Shown piece after piece: positions 42,257 to 50,603 of a stretch of DNA of 64,000 nt. The DNA comes from an uncultured Alphaproteobacteria bacterium (GTDB taxonomy: Bacteria; Pseudomonadota; Alphaproteobacteria; CAAGCB01; CAG-977). Below the pieces are notes generated by a model that was given only the letters and a program-made list of their open reading frames with translations, was not told the DNA's origin and did not search any database. The position numbers and the translations under genes are program-made. The stretch is taken from positions 124,001 to 188,000 of the forward strand of contig CAKQWA010000002.1 of NCBI GenBank assembly GCA_934277945.1, in the 5' to 3' direction. Within the stretch, counting starts at the first letter, position 1, and each line of letters begins with the position of its first letter.

Positions 42257-44305
42257 TCAGCAGGCACACGCCTGTTCCTTCTTCACGGCGATCAGTTCTT
42301 CGTCGCAGTACGGGCAGAATTTGTGTTCGCCTGAAATGTACCCGTGCTTCGGACAAATTGAGAACGTCGGCGTCACCGTTACATATGGTATACGATAATT
42401 CTCTAAAATTTTCTTAAGAAGATTGCGGCAAACGTCGGCGCTGGAAATTCTTTCGCCCATGTACAAGTGCATGACCGTGCCGCCCGTGTACTTCGATTGC
42501 AGGGATTCCTGCAAATTCAGCGCGGTGAACGGGTCGTCCGTGAAGCCGACCGGCAACTGCGACGAGTTCGTGTAGTACGGCGCTTCTTTCGTGCCCGCCT
42601 GAATAATGTCGGGATAGCGTTTCTGGTCTTCTTTCGCCAGACGGTAGGTCGTGCCTTCCGCGGGCGTGGCTTCCAGATTGTACATATGCCCTGTTTCCTG
42701 CTGGAATTCGACCATTTTGTTGCGGATGTACTCCAAGAAGCGATTCGCCATCGCCTGACCGTAATCGTCGGTGATGTCGTGTTCGTCGTTCGTGAAGTTG
42801 CGGATCATTTCGTTAATGCCGTTCACGCCGATCGTCGAAAAATGGTTGCGCAACGTGCCGAGGTAGCGTTTCGTGAACGGGAACAAGCCGCCGTCGATGT
42901 GGCGCTGAATGACTTTGCGCTTGATTTCAAGCGTCGTGCGCGCCAAATCCATCAATTCGTCCAAACGGTTCATCATGCCGGCTTCGTCGCCTTTGAACAG
43001 ATAGCCCAAACGCGCGCAGTTCAGCGTCACAACGCCGATGGATCCCGTCTGCTCCGCCGAACCGAACAGCCCGTTGCCGCGCGCCAGCAGTTCGCGCAAA
43101 TCCAACTGCAAACGACAGCACATGGAGCGCACCTGACCGGGTTTCAGGCTGGAATTGATGAAGTTCTGGAAGTACGGCAGACCGTATTTCGCGGTCATTT
43201 CAAACAGCAGGTTCGCGTTTTCGCTTTCCCACGGGAAATCGGGCGTGATGTTGTACGTCGGAATCGGGAACGTGAACAGGCGTCCTTTCGCGTCGCCCGC
43301 CGTCATGACTTCGATATACGCCTTGTTGATCATGTCCATTTCGACCTGCAAATCGCCGTAGGTGAACGGCATTTCCTCGCCGCCGATGACGGGCACCTGT
43401 TCGCGCAAATCTTCGGGGCAGACCCAGTCGAACGTCAGGTTCGTGAACGGCGTCTGCGTGCCCCAGCGCGACGGAACGTTCAGGTTGTAGATGAATTCCT
43501 GAAAATGCTGTTTGACTTTTTCATACGGCAGATTGTCCTTGCGGATGAACGGCGCCAGATAGGTGTCGCACGACGAGAAAGCCTGCGCGCCCGCCCATTC
43601 GTTCTGCAAAGTGCCGAGGAAGTTGACCATTTGACCCAAAGCGGAACTCAAATGTTTGGGGATGCCCGATTCGACCTTGCCCGGAACGCCGTTCAAGCCT
43701 TCTTGCAGCAGGTTGCGCAAGGACCACCCCGCGCAGTAGCCCGACAGCATATCCAGATCGTGAATGTGGAAATCGCCGCGGCGATGCGCTTCGCCCGCCG
43801 CCGTCGGATAAACGTGGCTCAACCAGTAGTTCGCGACGATTTTGCCGGACACGTTCAGAATCAAACCGCCCAGAGAATAGCCCTGATTGGCGTTCGCGTT
43901 GACGCGCCAGTCGGCTTTTTCCAGATATTCGTTGACGGAGGACGCGACGTCGACCAGCGTTTTGTGATCCTGACGCAGTTTGCCGCGCTGTTCGCGGTAC
44001 ACGATGTACGCGCGCGCCGTCTTGTAATAGTTGGCGGAAATCAGCACCTGCTCGACGATATCCTGAATCTGTTCGATTTCGGGCATTTTCGTCGCGGAAA
44101 AACGGTGTTTCAGCACTTTCAGCACCTGCGTGGTCAGCAGGGAAGCCTCGTCTTCGTCGAATTCTCCGGTCGCTTCACCGGCGCGGCGAATCGCGGAAAG
44201 AATTTTGTCCGAATCGAAAACGACTTGCGTGCCGTCGCGTTTGACGATGCGGGACAAATCCCCGTCCTGTTGAACTTCCTGCGTTTGCGCGGCGTTTTCC
44301 GACAT
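42257..44305 (-). CDS. nrdD: Anaerobic ribonucleoside-triphosphate reductase, catalytic part without the glycyl loop
   Basis: 682 residues. An N-terminal ATP-cone (residues ~16-105; IVKRDGTQVVFDSDKILSAIRRAGE) senses dATP/ATP. The catalytic barrel includes HIHDLDMLSGYCAGWSL, FLGTLQNEWAGAQAFSS and MYNLEATPAEGTTYRLA. The C terminus is a cysteine-rich metal site (SICPKHGYISGEHKFCPYCDEE) and then stops (KKEQACAC). In fused homologues the glycyl-radical loop follows at this point; here it is encoded by the next ORF. The class III enzyme makes dNTPs without oxygen. AGGAG precedes the ATG. Confidence 0.93.
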   Translation of the reverse strand: MSENAAQTQEVQQDGDLSRIVKRDGTQVVFDSDKILSAIRRAGEATGEFDEDEASLLTTQVLKVLKHRFSATKMPEIEQIQDIVEQVLISANYYKTARAYIVYREQRGKLRQDHKTLVDVASSVNEYLEKADWRVNANANQGYSLGGLILNVSGKIVANYWLSHVYPTAAGEAHRRGDFHIHDLDMLSGYCAGWSLRNLLQEGLNGVPGKVESGIPKHLSSALGQMVNFLGTLQNEWAGAQAFSSCDTYLAPFIRKDNLPYEKVKQHFQEFIYNLNVPSRWGTQTPFTNLTFDWVCPEDLREQVPVIGGEEMPFTYGDLQVEMDMINKAYIEVMTAGDAKGRLFTFPIPTYNITPDFPWESENANLLFEMTAKYGLPYFQNFINSSLKPGQVRSMCCRLQLDLRELLARGNGLFGSAEQTGSIGVVTLNCARLGYLFKGDEAGMMNRLDELMDLARTTLEIKRKVIQRHIDGGLFPFTKRYLGTLRNHFSTIGVNGINEMIRNFTNDEHDITDDYGQAMANRFLEYIRNKMVEFQQETGHMYNLEATPAEGTTYRLAKEDQKRYPDIIQAGTKEAPYYTNSSQLPVGFTDDPFTALNLQESLQSKYTGGTVMHLYMGERISSADVCRNLLKKILENYRIPYVTVTPTFSICPKHGYISGEHKFCPYCDEELIAVKKEQACAC

Positions 44306-44352
44306 ACCGAATCTCCTTAAAAAACTGTTTTCAATTTTTGTAAAAAAAACGC

Positions 44353-44371
44353 ACTAAACTAACGTTTGTGT
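44353..44371. promoter_or_regulatory. Imperfect palindrome upstream of nrdD, possible operator
   Basis: ACTAAACTAACGTTTGTGT is symmetrical at its ACnnAAAC…GTTTnnGT positions and lies between the predicted nrdD promoter and its ATG. NrdR or an oxygen-responsive regulator would be expected for nrdD, but the match to an NrdR box is poor. Confidence 0.25.
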
Positions 44372-44390
44372 GTTTCATGCCCTTCGGATA

Positions 44391-44418
44391 ACAATATCTA
44401 GTAAGGACAAAACGTCAA
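44391..44418 (-). promoter_or_regulatory. Candidate promoter of the nrdD operon
   Basis: Minus-strand TTGACG (44413-44418), 16-nt spacer, TATTGT (44391-44396), about 86 nt before the nrdD ATG. The rest of the 227-nt lpxL-nrdD gap holds only the palindrome at 44353-44371. Confidence 0.5.
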
Positions 44419-44532
44419 GAAAAAATGTGCGTTAAAAATTTTTTCTTTATAACCTACTGTAAACGAAAGTGAATTTTATACTGCACGCCTGTATAAATAC
44501 CCTGCTCCGCCGACACGCGCCCGAACGCCGCG

Positions 44533-45543
44533 TCACTTCAATTCGTCGGGGAGCGGCGCGGGAATTTTGCCCGCTTTCCACTCTTTTCTGTGCGCGTAAA
44601 GCCATTTTTCGCCGGCTTTGGAATCGGGCCAGCGTTTGTGCAGCCACAGCCACTGCGCCGGATCGTCCCTGATCCAGCGTTCAAAAATCTGATTCATTCG
44701 GCACAGTGCGTTGTAGATATCCGCCTGCTTGTCGCCGGTGCTTTCAAAGTAAATCAGCGGTTCGCACGTCAGACGGTAGCGCGCGCCTTTCAGCCGCTGA
44801 ATCCGCACGGGCATAACGGGGATGCCGTATTTCAGCGCCAGATGCGCCAGCGCGGGAGTCGTCATGGCGTTGCGGTTGAAAAACGGCACGGAATCGCCTT
44901 TGTTCATCTTCTGGTCGATAATCAGCCCCAAATGCTCTTTCTTTTTGATTTTTTCGACCATGATGCGCATACTCGCCAGACTTTTGGGAATCAGTTCGCC
45001 CTTGCTTTTGGAGCGGAAGTAGCGAAACAGCCATTCGGCAAGCGGATTGTTCGCGTAGCGGTACACGCGATGCACGGGAATGTCCAGCATATTGATGATG
45101 ACGCTTGACGTTTCCCAGTTGCCGAAATGCCCCGAAAACAAAATGCCCGCCTTGCCGTCGTTTTTCATTTCCAAAGCGTGTTCCATGCCGATCACTTCGG
45201 TCAGATGCTGTTTTTTCGTCACGATGTCGCGCAAATGCGGATATTCCAAAAACGTGCGCCCAACGTTGTCCCACATATCCGCGACGATTCGGTCAATTTC
45301 CTGCGGCGATTTTTCGGGATACACGCGCATTAAATTGTAGCGCGCCGCCCACGATTCGCGCACGCGCGGTCCGATGTGCCGCCCCAAAAATCCGCCGATT
45401 GCGGACGCGGCGTTCAGCGGCAGCAAACGGAAAAGCGCGCAGAACGGTATCAGCAAAACCAGTTGCAACGGATACGAAACGCAGATTTTAAACCACGATT
45501 TCGGCGAACGTTCGATTTTAACGGCGGCTTCGGTTGAGGACAT
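44533..45543 (-). CDS. lpxL: Lipid A biosynthesis lauroyl/myristoyl acyltransferase (LpxL/HtrB family)
   Basis: 336 residues. An N-terminal membrane anchor (YPLQLVLLIPFCALFRLLPL) is followed by the catalytic HX4E motif in LFSGHFGNWE and the conserved KWIRDDPAQWLWLHKRW-type C terminus (here RWIRDDPAQWLWLHKRWP). Members add secondary acyl chains to Kdo2-lipid IVA. It is 12 nt downstream of lpxK, in a run of envelope genes. Chain specificity cannot be read. Confidence 0.92.
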   Translation of the reverse strand: MSSTEAAVKIERSPKSWFKICVSYPLQLVLLIPFCALFRLLPLNAASAIGGFLGRHIGPRVRESWAARYNLMRVYPEKSPQEIDRIVADMWDNVGRTFLEYPHLRDIVTKKQHLTEVIGMEHALEMKNDGKAGILFSGHFGNWETSSVIINMLDIPVHRVYRYANNPLAEWLFRYFRSKSKGELIPKSLASMRIMVEKIKKKEHLGLIIDQKMNKGDSVPFFNRNAMTTPALAHLALKYGIPVMPVRIQRLKGARYRLTCEPLIYFESTGDKQADIYNALCRMNQIFERWIRDDPAQWLWLHKRWPDSKAGEKWLYAHRKEWKAGKIPAPLPDELK

Positions 45544-45555
45544 CGCGCTTCCTTT

Positions 45556-46539
45556 CTAGCAAAAACGGCGCAGCGCCGCCATCAGCGCGTCCGTCGTGTC
45601 CCAAACCATATACGCGGGAATTTCGCGCACGCGGTCGCGGAAAGCGGCGGGAACGCGGACGTAATCTTTCGAGGTCGTCAGCAATACGGCGTCCAGACGG
45701 GAGGCTTCCTCGACCAAGCGGTACAAATCCGCGTCCGTATAGGCGTAATGATCCGGAAACGCTTTCGTCGCGACAAGATTCACGCCGTACTCTTTGAGCA
45801 TATCAAAGAATTTTTCCGGCAGACCGATGCCCGCGAACGCCAACGCCCGCGCCCCGTCCAAAGACGAAACGACGGCGGCGTCCTGCTCGACGTGCGTGGC
45901 GAAAAACGGCAATTCCGGAAAATCGCGTTCGATCCGTTCGCGCAAAGCCGTCCTGTCCCTGCCGACGATTAAAAAAGCGTCCGCGCGCGCCAAGCCGTCT
46001 TTCATCGGCTCGCGCAAAGGACCTGCGGGGAAAACGCATCCGTTGCCGCGCCCCAGCCGCCCGTCGAACACGACGACGGAAAAATCTTTGCGCAGATGCG
46101 GGTTTTGAAATCCGTCGTCCATGATAATCAAATCCGCGCCCAACCGTTCGGCGTATTTCGCCCCGCGCTTGCGGTCGGAATCGACGATTGTCGGCGCGAC
46201 GCGCGCCAAAAGCAAGGCTTCGTCGCCGACGTCCTTGGCGGTGTGCTTGTCCAAATCGACCAAAACGCCGGTCAGACCGCCGCCGTACCCTCTGGTCAGG
46301 AAGACGGGCTTTTTGCCGTTGATTTTGTAAAATTCGGCAAAAGAAACCGCCAGCGGCGTTTTGCCCACACCCCCCATCATCAAATTGCCGATGCAAATCA
46401 CGGGGATTTTCGCTTCATACGGCTTGGCTTTTTGACGGCGCACCCTGCCCGCGAAAGCGTACAAAGCCGCCAGCGGCGACAATATCTTTGAAACGGCGCC
46501 GCGTTTTTTGTTCCAGAACGACGGAGATGAAAACGGCAT
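45556..46539 (-). CDS. lpxK: Tetraacyldisaccharide 4'-kinase
   Basis: 327 residues. N-terminal membrane helix, then the P-loop IGNLMMGGVGKTP and LTRGYGGG, DVGDEALLLA, and MDDGFQNPHLRKD, all LpxK signatures. It phosphorylates the 4' position of the lipid A disaccharide. The first base of its ATG (46539) overlaps the waaA stop codon. Confidence 0.95.
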   Translation of the reverse strand: MPFSSPSFWNKKRGAVSKILSPLAALYAFAGRVRRQKAKPYEAKIPVICIGNLMMGGVGKTPLAVSFAEFYKINGKKPVFLTRGYGGGLTGVLVDLDKHTAKDVGDEALLLARVAPTIVDSDRKRGAKYAERLGADLIIMDDGFQNPHLRKDFSVVVFDGRLGRGNGCVFPAGPLREPMKDGLARADAFLIVGRDRTALRERIERDFPELPFFATHVEQDAAVVSSLDGARALAFAGIGLPEKFFDMLKEYGVNLVATKAFPDHYAYTDADLYRLVEEASRLDAVLLTTSKDYVRVPAAFRDRVREIPAYMVWDTTDALMAALRRFC

Positions 46540-47858
46540 TATTCTTTGTCCTTTTGCGATTTTTTCGCTTCCGCGCCCGACGGCTGAAACGGCAGATGCG
46601 GCGCCATTTCGTCTGTCAGGCGGTCAAGCACGCCCATTTCGGATTTTGCGAAAGCGGCGGCGTTCGCCTGACTTTTCGCCAATTTTTTAGGATGCGTCAG
46701 CAACGTTTCCAGCCTGTCCGCCAGTTCGTCCCTGTCCTTGACGACGCAAACCGCGTCCGCGTCAACCGCGCGTTCCATGATTTCCTTGAAATTGAACGTG
46801 TGAGGTCCGGAAATGACGGCTTTGCCCATACGCGCGGGTTCCAGCACGTTCTGCCCGCCGAACCGGATCAGCGACCCTCCGACAAACGCGACGGACGCCA
46901 GTTTGTAAAACAGCCCCAGTTCGCCGATCGTGTCCGCCAGATACACGTCCGTCTGCGACGTGATTTTTTCGCCGAGAGAACGGCGGTTGATTTTGATTTT
47001 CGCCTTTTTGAACAATTTTTCGACTTCCTCGCCCCTTTGGGGATGACGCGGCACGACAATCGTCAGCAAATCGGGCAACTTCTTTTTCAGCCGCTGATGC
47101 GCGTACAGCACGTCCGCCTCCTCGCCGCGATGCGTGCTTGCCGCCACCCAGCAGGGACGGTCGCGCAACTGCAAAAACAGGCTTTCGTATTCTTTGGAAT
47201 CGACGGGAAGCGGCGCGGCGGCGCATTTGATGTTGCCGACGCACAGCGCGTTCTTCGCGCCCAAAGCGCTCAATCTGCCGGCGTCCGCCTGCGTCTGACC
47301 GAACGACATGGTGAACGCTTCCTGAATTTGCGCGGACAGGCGCGGAAAACGCTTCCACGACGCGAAAGATTTTTCAGACACGCGCCCGTTGATTAAAAAC
47401 AGCGGTATCTCCCGTTCCTTGATAACGGACAGGATGTTGGGCCAAAATTCCGATTCCAGCCACATCACCGCGTCGGGCTTCCAGTAATCGACGAAACGGC
47501 GCACGAACGGAAAGCAGTCGATGGGAATGTATTGGTGAAAAGCGCGCTTGGGCAGGCGTTTTTCAAGCAGGCACGCGGAAGTCACCGTGCCGGACGTGAC
47601 CATGATGTGCAGGGCGGGATATTTTTTCAACAGCGCGTCAATCAGCGGCAGGGCGGACAGCGTTTCGCCGACGCTCGCCCCGTGAATCCAAAGCAATTCG
47701 CCCGCCGGACGCTTTTTTTCCGCCAAGCCCAAACGTTCGGGAAAGCGTTCCAAATCCTCTTTGCCCTTTTTCTTCCTGAACGCCAGATAAACGCCCAGAA
47801 AAGGCTTTAAAAGCGTGCTTGCCGCACGATACCAAGCCATAGAAACCGGCAACTTCAT
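46539..47858 (-). CDS. waaA: 3-deoxy-D-manno-octulosonic acid (Kdo) transferase
   Basis: 439 residues from MKLPVSMAWYRAASTLLKP; AAAGGAGGG lies upstream of the ATG at 47856-47858. GT-B fold with ELLWIHGASVGETLSALPLI at the acceptor site, LWLESEFWPNIL, the HPQRGEEVE segment, and the C-terminal FVGGSLIRFGGQNVLEPA. It transfers Kdo to lipid IVA. The start shares a base with the stop of the upstream DUF374 gene. An upstream in-frame extension overlaps that gene and is not conserved. Confidence 0.94.
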   Translation of the reverse strand: MKLPVSMAWYRAASTLLKPFLGVYLAFRKKKGKEDLERFPERLGLAEKKRPAGELLWIHGASVGETLSALPLIDALLKKYPALHIMVTSGTVTSACLLEKRLPKRAFHQYIPIDCFPFVRRFVDYWKPDAVMWLESEFWPNILSVIKEREIPLFLINGRVSEKSFASWKRFPRLSAQIQEAFTMSFGQTQADAGRLSALGAKNALCVGNIKCAAAPLPVDSKEYESLFLQLRDRPCWVAASTHRGEEADVLYAHQRLKKKLPDLLTIVVPRHPQRGEEVEKLFKKAKIKINRRSLGEKITSQTDVYLADTIGELGLFYKLASVAFVGGSLIRFGGQNVLEPARMGKAVISGPHTFNFKEIMERAVDADAVCVVKDRDELADRLETLLTHPKKLAKSQANAAAFAKSEMGVLDRLTDEMAPHLPFQPSGAEAKKSQKDKE

Positions 47859-48595
47859 CACGCGCCCTCCTTTAAAAAGTCCGGAACTTTCCTGCCCGCG
47901 CGTTCTTCCGCCTTTGCGGTCAACGCCAGCAGACGCTTTTCCAATTTTTCGCGCCATTCGTCAATCTGTCCGTCCGTCAAATCGGCGGGCAGAAAAACGG
48001 GCTCGTCCAAAATCACGACGCCTTTGCCGAACGGAAACGGCAAAAAGAAGCGGTCCCACGTCTTCAAACGCTTGCCGCGCGACGTGGCGGACGCCGCCAG
48101 ATACACGGGCTTTTGCGCCTGCGACGCCAGACGGATGATGCCTTTCGTCAACTTGTAACCGGGTTTGCGCCCGTCCGGAGCCATGAACAGAATGGACGAT
48201 TCTTCCATCAGGCGAATAATGGCGAGTCCCGCCGCGACCCCGCGCTTTTTGGCGGAACCGTCAATAACGTCGCCGCCGAACATCCGCGCCGTTTTGGCGA
48301 CGATGCGCCCGTCGCGGTGCAGGGAAGCCAGCAGATACCACTTGCATTTCTGCTTTTTCGCCGCGTCGTACTTGAAGCCGATAAAGGGCGGCGTCAGCAA
48401 ATGCCCGTGCCAGAACGTCACGAAGAACGATTCGCCCGCTTCGCGCTTGTCTTCGGGCCAACCGACAAATTCCCAGCGGTTTGTCGCGTACACCAAACGC
48501 GCGTAATAGTACAGGGCGGCGCCCAAAATTGACGCGGTGACCCCGCTTGCCCCGATTTGTTTGATTTTCGCTTTGATTTTTTCCGACAACGCCAT
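47858..48595 (-). CDS. DUF374-family lysophospholipid acyltransferase-like protein
   Basis: About 245 residues from the ATG at 48593-48595 (MALSEKIKAKIKQIG); a GTG start 30 nt upstream is possible, and neither has a strong ribosome-binding site. An N-terminal hydrophobic segment is followed by the HX-type acyltransferase pattern FVTFWHGHLLTPPFIGF, SLHRDGRIVAKTARMFGGDVIDGS and the substrate-binding FMAPDGRKPGYKLTKGIIRLA. DUF374 proteins are predicted acyltransferases often found beside waaA and lpxK in Alphaproteobacteria, consistent with a lipid A or envelope lipid role here. Confidence 0.85.
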   Translation of the reverse strand: MALSEKIKAKIKQIGASGVTASILGAALYYYARLVYATNRWEFVGWPEDKREAGESFFVTFWHGHLLTPPFIGFKYDAAKKQKCKWYLLASLHRDGRIVAKTARMFGGDVIDGSAKKRGVAAGLAIIRLMEESSILFMAPDGRKPGYKLTKGIIRLASQAQKPVYLAASATSRGKRLKTWDRFFLPFPFGKGVVILDEPVFLPADLTDGQIDEWREKLEKRLLALTAKAEERAGRKVPDFLKEGA

Positions 48596-48671
48596 GACCG
48601 CACGCTTAAAAAATTGAAATTGCACCGTTTTTTATCATAATCGGAAAAAAATCTAAAAACCGTTAACGTTT

Positions 48672-49589
48672 TTATTGATTGTCAAAGGAAACGTTCCGCG
48701 CTTCGTCCATCTCCTTTTTCTGTTCCCGCAAAGCGCGCTCTTTCGCCTCCTTGATCGCCTCCGCCGTGTAATCGGACAAAAGCGTGACGCTGATGCGCCT
48801 GTTTTGCGGCGCCGTCGTGTCGTTCGGCAGATACGGCTTTTTGTCGGCGTATCCCGCCACGCGCACGATTTGCTTCGGATTCACGTTCAGCGCCAACATT
48901 CTGCGGCGGAACGCCAGAGCGCGATCGACGGACAGTTCCCAGTTCGTGTAATTTTTCGCGCCCGAAAACATCACCGAATCCGTATGCCCCTCAATCGCCA
49001 TTTGCTGCGGCATTTGGGACAGGACTTTCGCCAGCATCGCCGTCAGACGCAAGCCGTTCGCCGTCAGTTTGTCCGACCCCGACGCGAACAGGTTGTGATC
49101 CTGCTGGTCGATCAGCTGAATGTTCAAACCTTCGGGCGTTTTGGTCACGACCAGATTGTCGATCAGCGCGTACAGGGAGGGATCGGCGTGCAAAGCCTCC
49201 TCCAACGCGATTTTGGCGCGGTCGAACAGTTCCTGTTCGCGATTGGCGAAATAGCGGCGCTGTTCGTCGTCCATCATGTAGGGCGCGACGTGCGACCCGT
49301 CGAAACCGACGAACATGGACGTCGCGTTCGCCGTGCCGATTTCCGTTTGTCCCGACAAAATCGTGGGCGCGCCGCCCGCCGCCGAATCCATGACGGAACC
49401 CGTCGTAAAGTAATAGGAAATTGCCTCTTTCTGCTCGTCGGAAGCCATGTTCAACAGCCACATCAGCAAAAAGAACGCCATCATGGCGGTCATGAAGTCG
49501 GCGTACGCGACCTTCCACGACCCGCCGTGTCCGCCGTGTTCCGCCTTTTTCGGTCTTTTAACAATAACGACTCTTTTGTTTCCCGCCAT
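48672..49589 (-). CDS. motB: Flagellar stator protein MotB
   Basis: 305 residues. Begins with a charged stretch, then the single membrane helix WKVAYADFMTAMMAFFLLMWLLNM with the conserved proton-binding aspartate in ADFMTAMMAFFLLMW. The C-terminal OmpA-like domain (residues ~160-285; IEGHTDSVMFSGAKNYTNWELSVDRALAFRRRM) binds peptidoglycan. 15 nt downstream of motA. Confidence 0.95.
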   Translation of the reverse strand: MAGNKRVVIVKRPKKAEHGGHGGSWKVAYADFMTAMMAFFLLMWLLNMASDEQKEAISYYFTTGSVMDSAAGGAPTILSGQTEIGTANATSMFVGFDGSHVAPYMMDDEQRRYFANREQELFDRAKIALEEALHADPSLYALIDNLVVTKTPEGLNIQLIDQQDHNLFASGSDKLTANGLRLTAMLAKVLSQMPQQMAIEGHTDSVMFSGAKNYTNWELSVDRALAFRRRMLALNVNPKQIVRVAGYADKKPYLPNDTTAPQNRRISVTLLSDYTAEAIKEAKERALREQKKEMDEARNVSFDNQ

Positions 49590-49604
49590 TTTTCACCCGT
49601 CTTG

Positions 49605-50471
49605 TCAGCCGTTCGGCAATTTCAATTCCTGACACATCTTGTCGACTTCCGCAAACGTCGGGCGGATGTCGTGCGGCAGGGCTTTGCGGGCGAATTCGAC
49701 GGAAATCTGCGGCGCATAGCCTTGAATATGCCCCATCAGCCCCGCGCGAATGACTTTCAGATATTCCAGTTCGGGAACGGTCACGTTCGCCACCGCGTTC
49801 GACAAAGGCGCGATAAAGCCGTACGCCAGCAAAACGCCGAAAAACGTGCCGACCAACGCCGCCGCAATCAAATGCCCCAGCACTTCGGGCGGTTCGTTAA
49901 TCGCGCCCATCGTGTGAATGACGCCCAGCACCGCCGCGACGATGCCCAATCCGGGACAGCCGTCGGCGACGCGGTTCAGCGCGGCGCTCATTTCCATTTT
50001 TTCATGCTCGATCGTTTCGATTTCCATGTCGATCACGGCTTCGATTTCATGCGGTTCGGGCGATCCGAACGTCAGCAAACGCAAATGCCCGCACAAAAAA
50101 TCCATTGCCTCCGCGTTTTTCATAATCGTCGGAAACTGCTTGAAAATTTCGCTGTTCGCGGGATTGTCGACGTGCTGTTCCAAAATCATGTTGCCGCGCG
50201 TTTTCGCGTATTTGAAGAAAACGAACAGCATGGCGAGCGTTTCGGTGAAACTCTTTTTGTTGTATTTCGGCGGCATAAAGATTTTCGGCAGCGTTTTCAG
50301 CGTGGCGAACACCGTCGCGGGCGGAGTCGCAATCAGAAAAGCGCCGAATGCCGCGCCGCCGATGATTAAAAATTCGCTGGGCTGAAACAGGGTGCCAAAG
50401 TGACCGCCGCCCCACGCGAAACCGCCGGCGACGCTTCCGATGACAACCAACAAGCCGATTAAAGGGAACAT
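49605..50471 (-). CDS. motA: Flagellar stator protein MotA
   Basis: 288 residues with four membrane segments, beginning MFPLIGLLVVIGSVAGGFAWGGGHFGTLFQPSEFLIIGGAAFGAFL. The conserved PGLGIVAAVLGVIHTMGAI and the C-terminal ALVGTFFGVLLAYGFIAPL match MotA. It forms the proton-conducting stator with MotB. The ATG at 50469-50471 has GGAGAAATCGAA upstream; a frame starting 24 nt earlier adds a non-conserved segment. Confidence 0.95.
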   Translation of the reverse strand: MFPLIGLLVVIGSVAGGFAWGGGHFGTLFQPSEFLIIGGAAFGAFLIATPPATVFATLKTLPKIFMPPKYNKKSFTETLAMLFVFFKYAKTRGNMILEQHVDNPANSEIFKQFPTIMKNAEAMDFLCGHLRLLTFGSPEPHEIEAVIDMEIETIEHEKMEMSAALNRVADGCPGLGIVAAVLGVIHTMGAINEPPEVLGHLIAAALVGTFFGVLLAYGFIAPLSNAVANVTVPELEYLKVIRAGLMGHIQGYAPQISVEFARKALPHDIRPTFAEVDKMCQELKLPNG

Positions 50472-50603
50472 TTCGATTTCTCCGAACAGACACAATTCTA
50501 TACACTTATATATCTATCATCTTTTTATTAAAGATAAAAACCTTTTTATTTTTTTTCGGAACGGGGTAAAAATAGAGCATCCAACATACGAAAGGACGAA
50601 AAA

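Noticed and set aside
42467..44320. A 617-codon plus-strand frame opposite nrdD, with similar long antisense frames opposite tuf, tkt and sufB
   Set aside because: Antisense shadows of well-conserved enzymes, with no ribosome-binding site or known domain.
44391..44420. AT-rich segment near the nrdD -10 read as an FNR box or NrdR box
   Set aside because: No TTGAT-N4-ATCAA pattern, and the match to NrdR boxes is too poor to call.
44446..44653. Small minus-strand ORF of 68 codons overlapping the 3' end of lpxL
   Set aside because: It overlaps the conserved C terminus of lpxL in another frame and lacks a ribosome-binding site.
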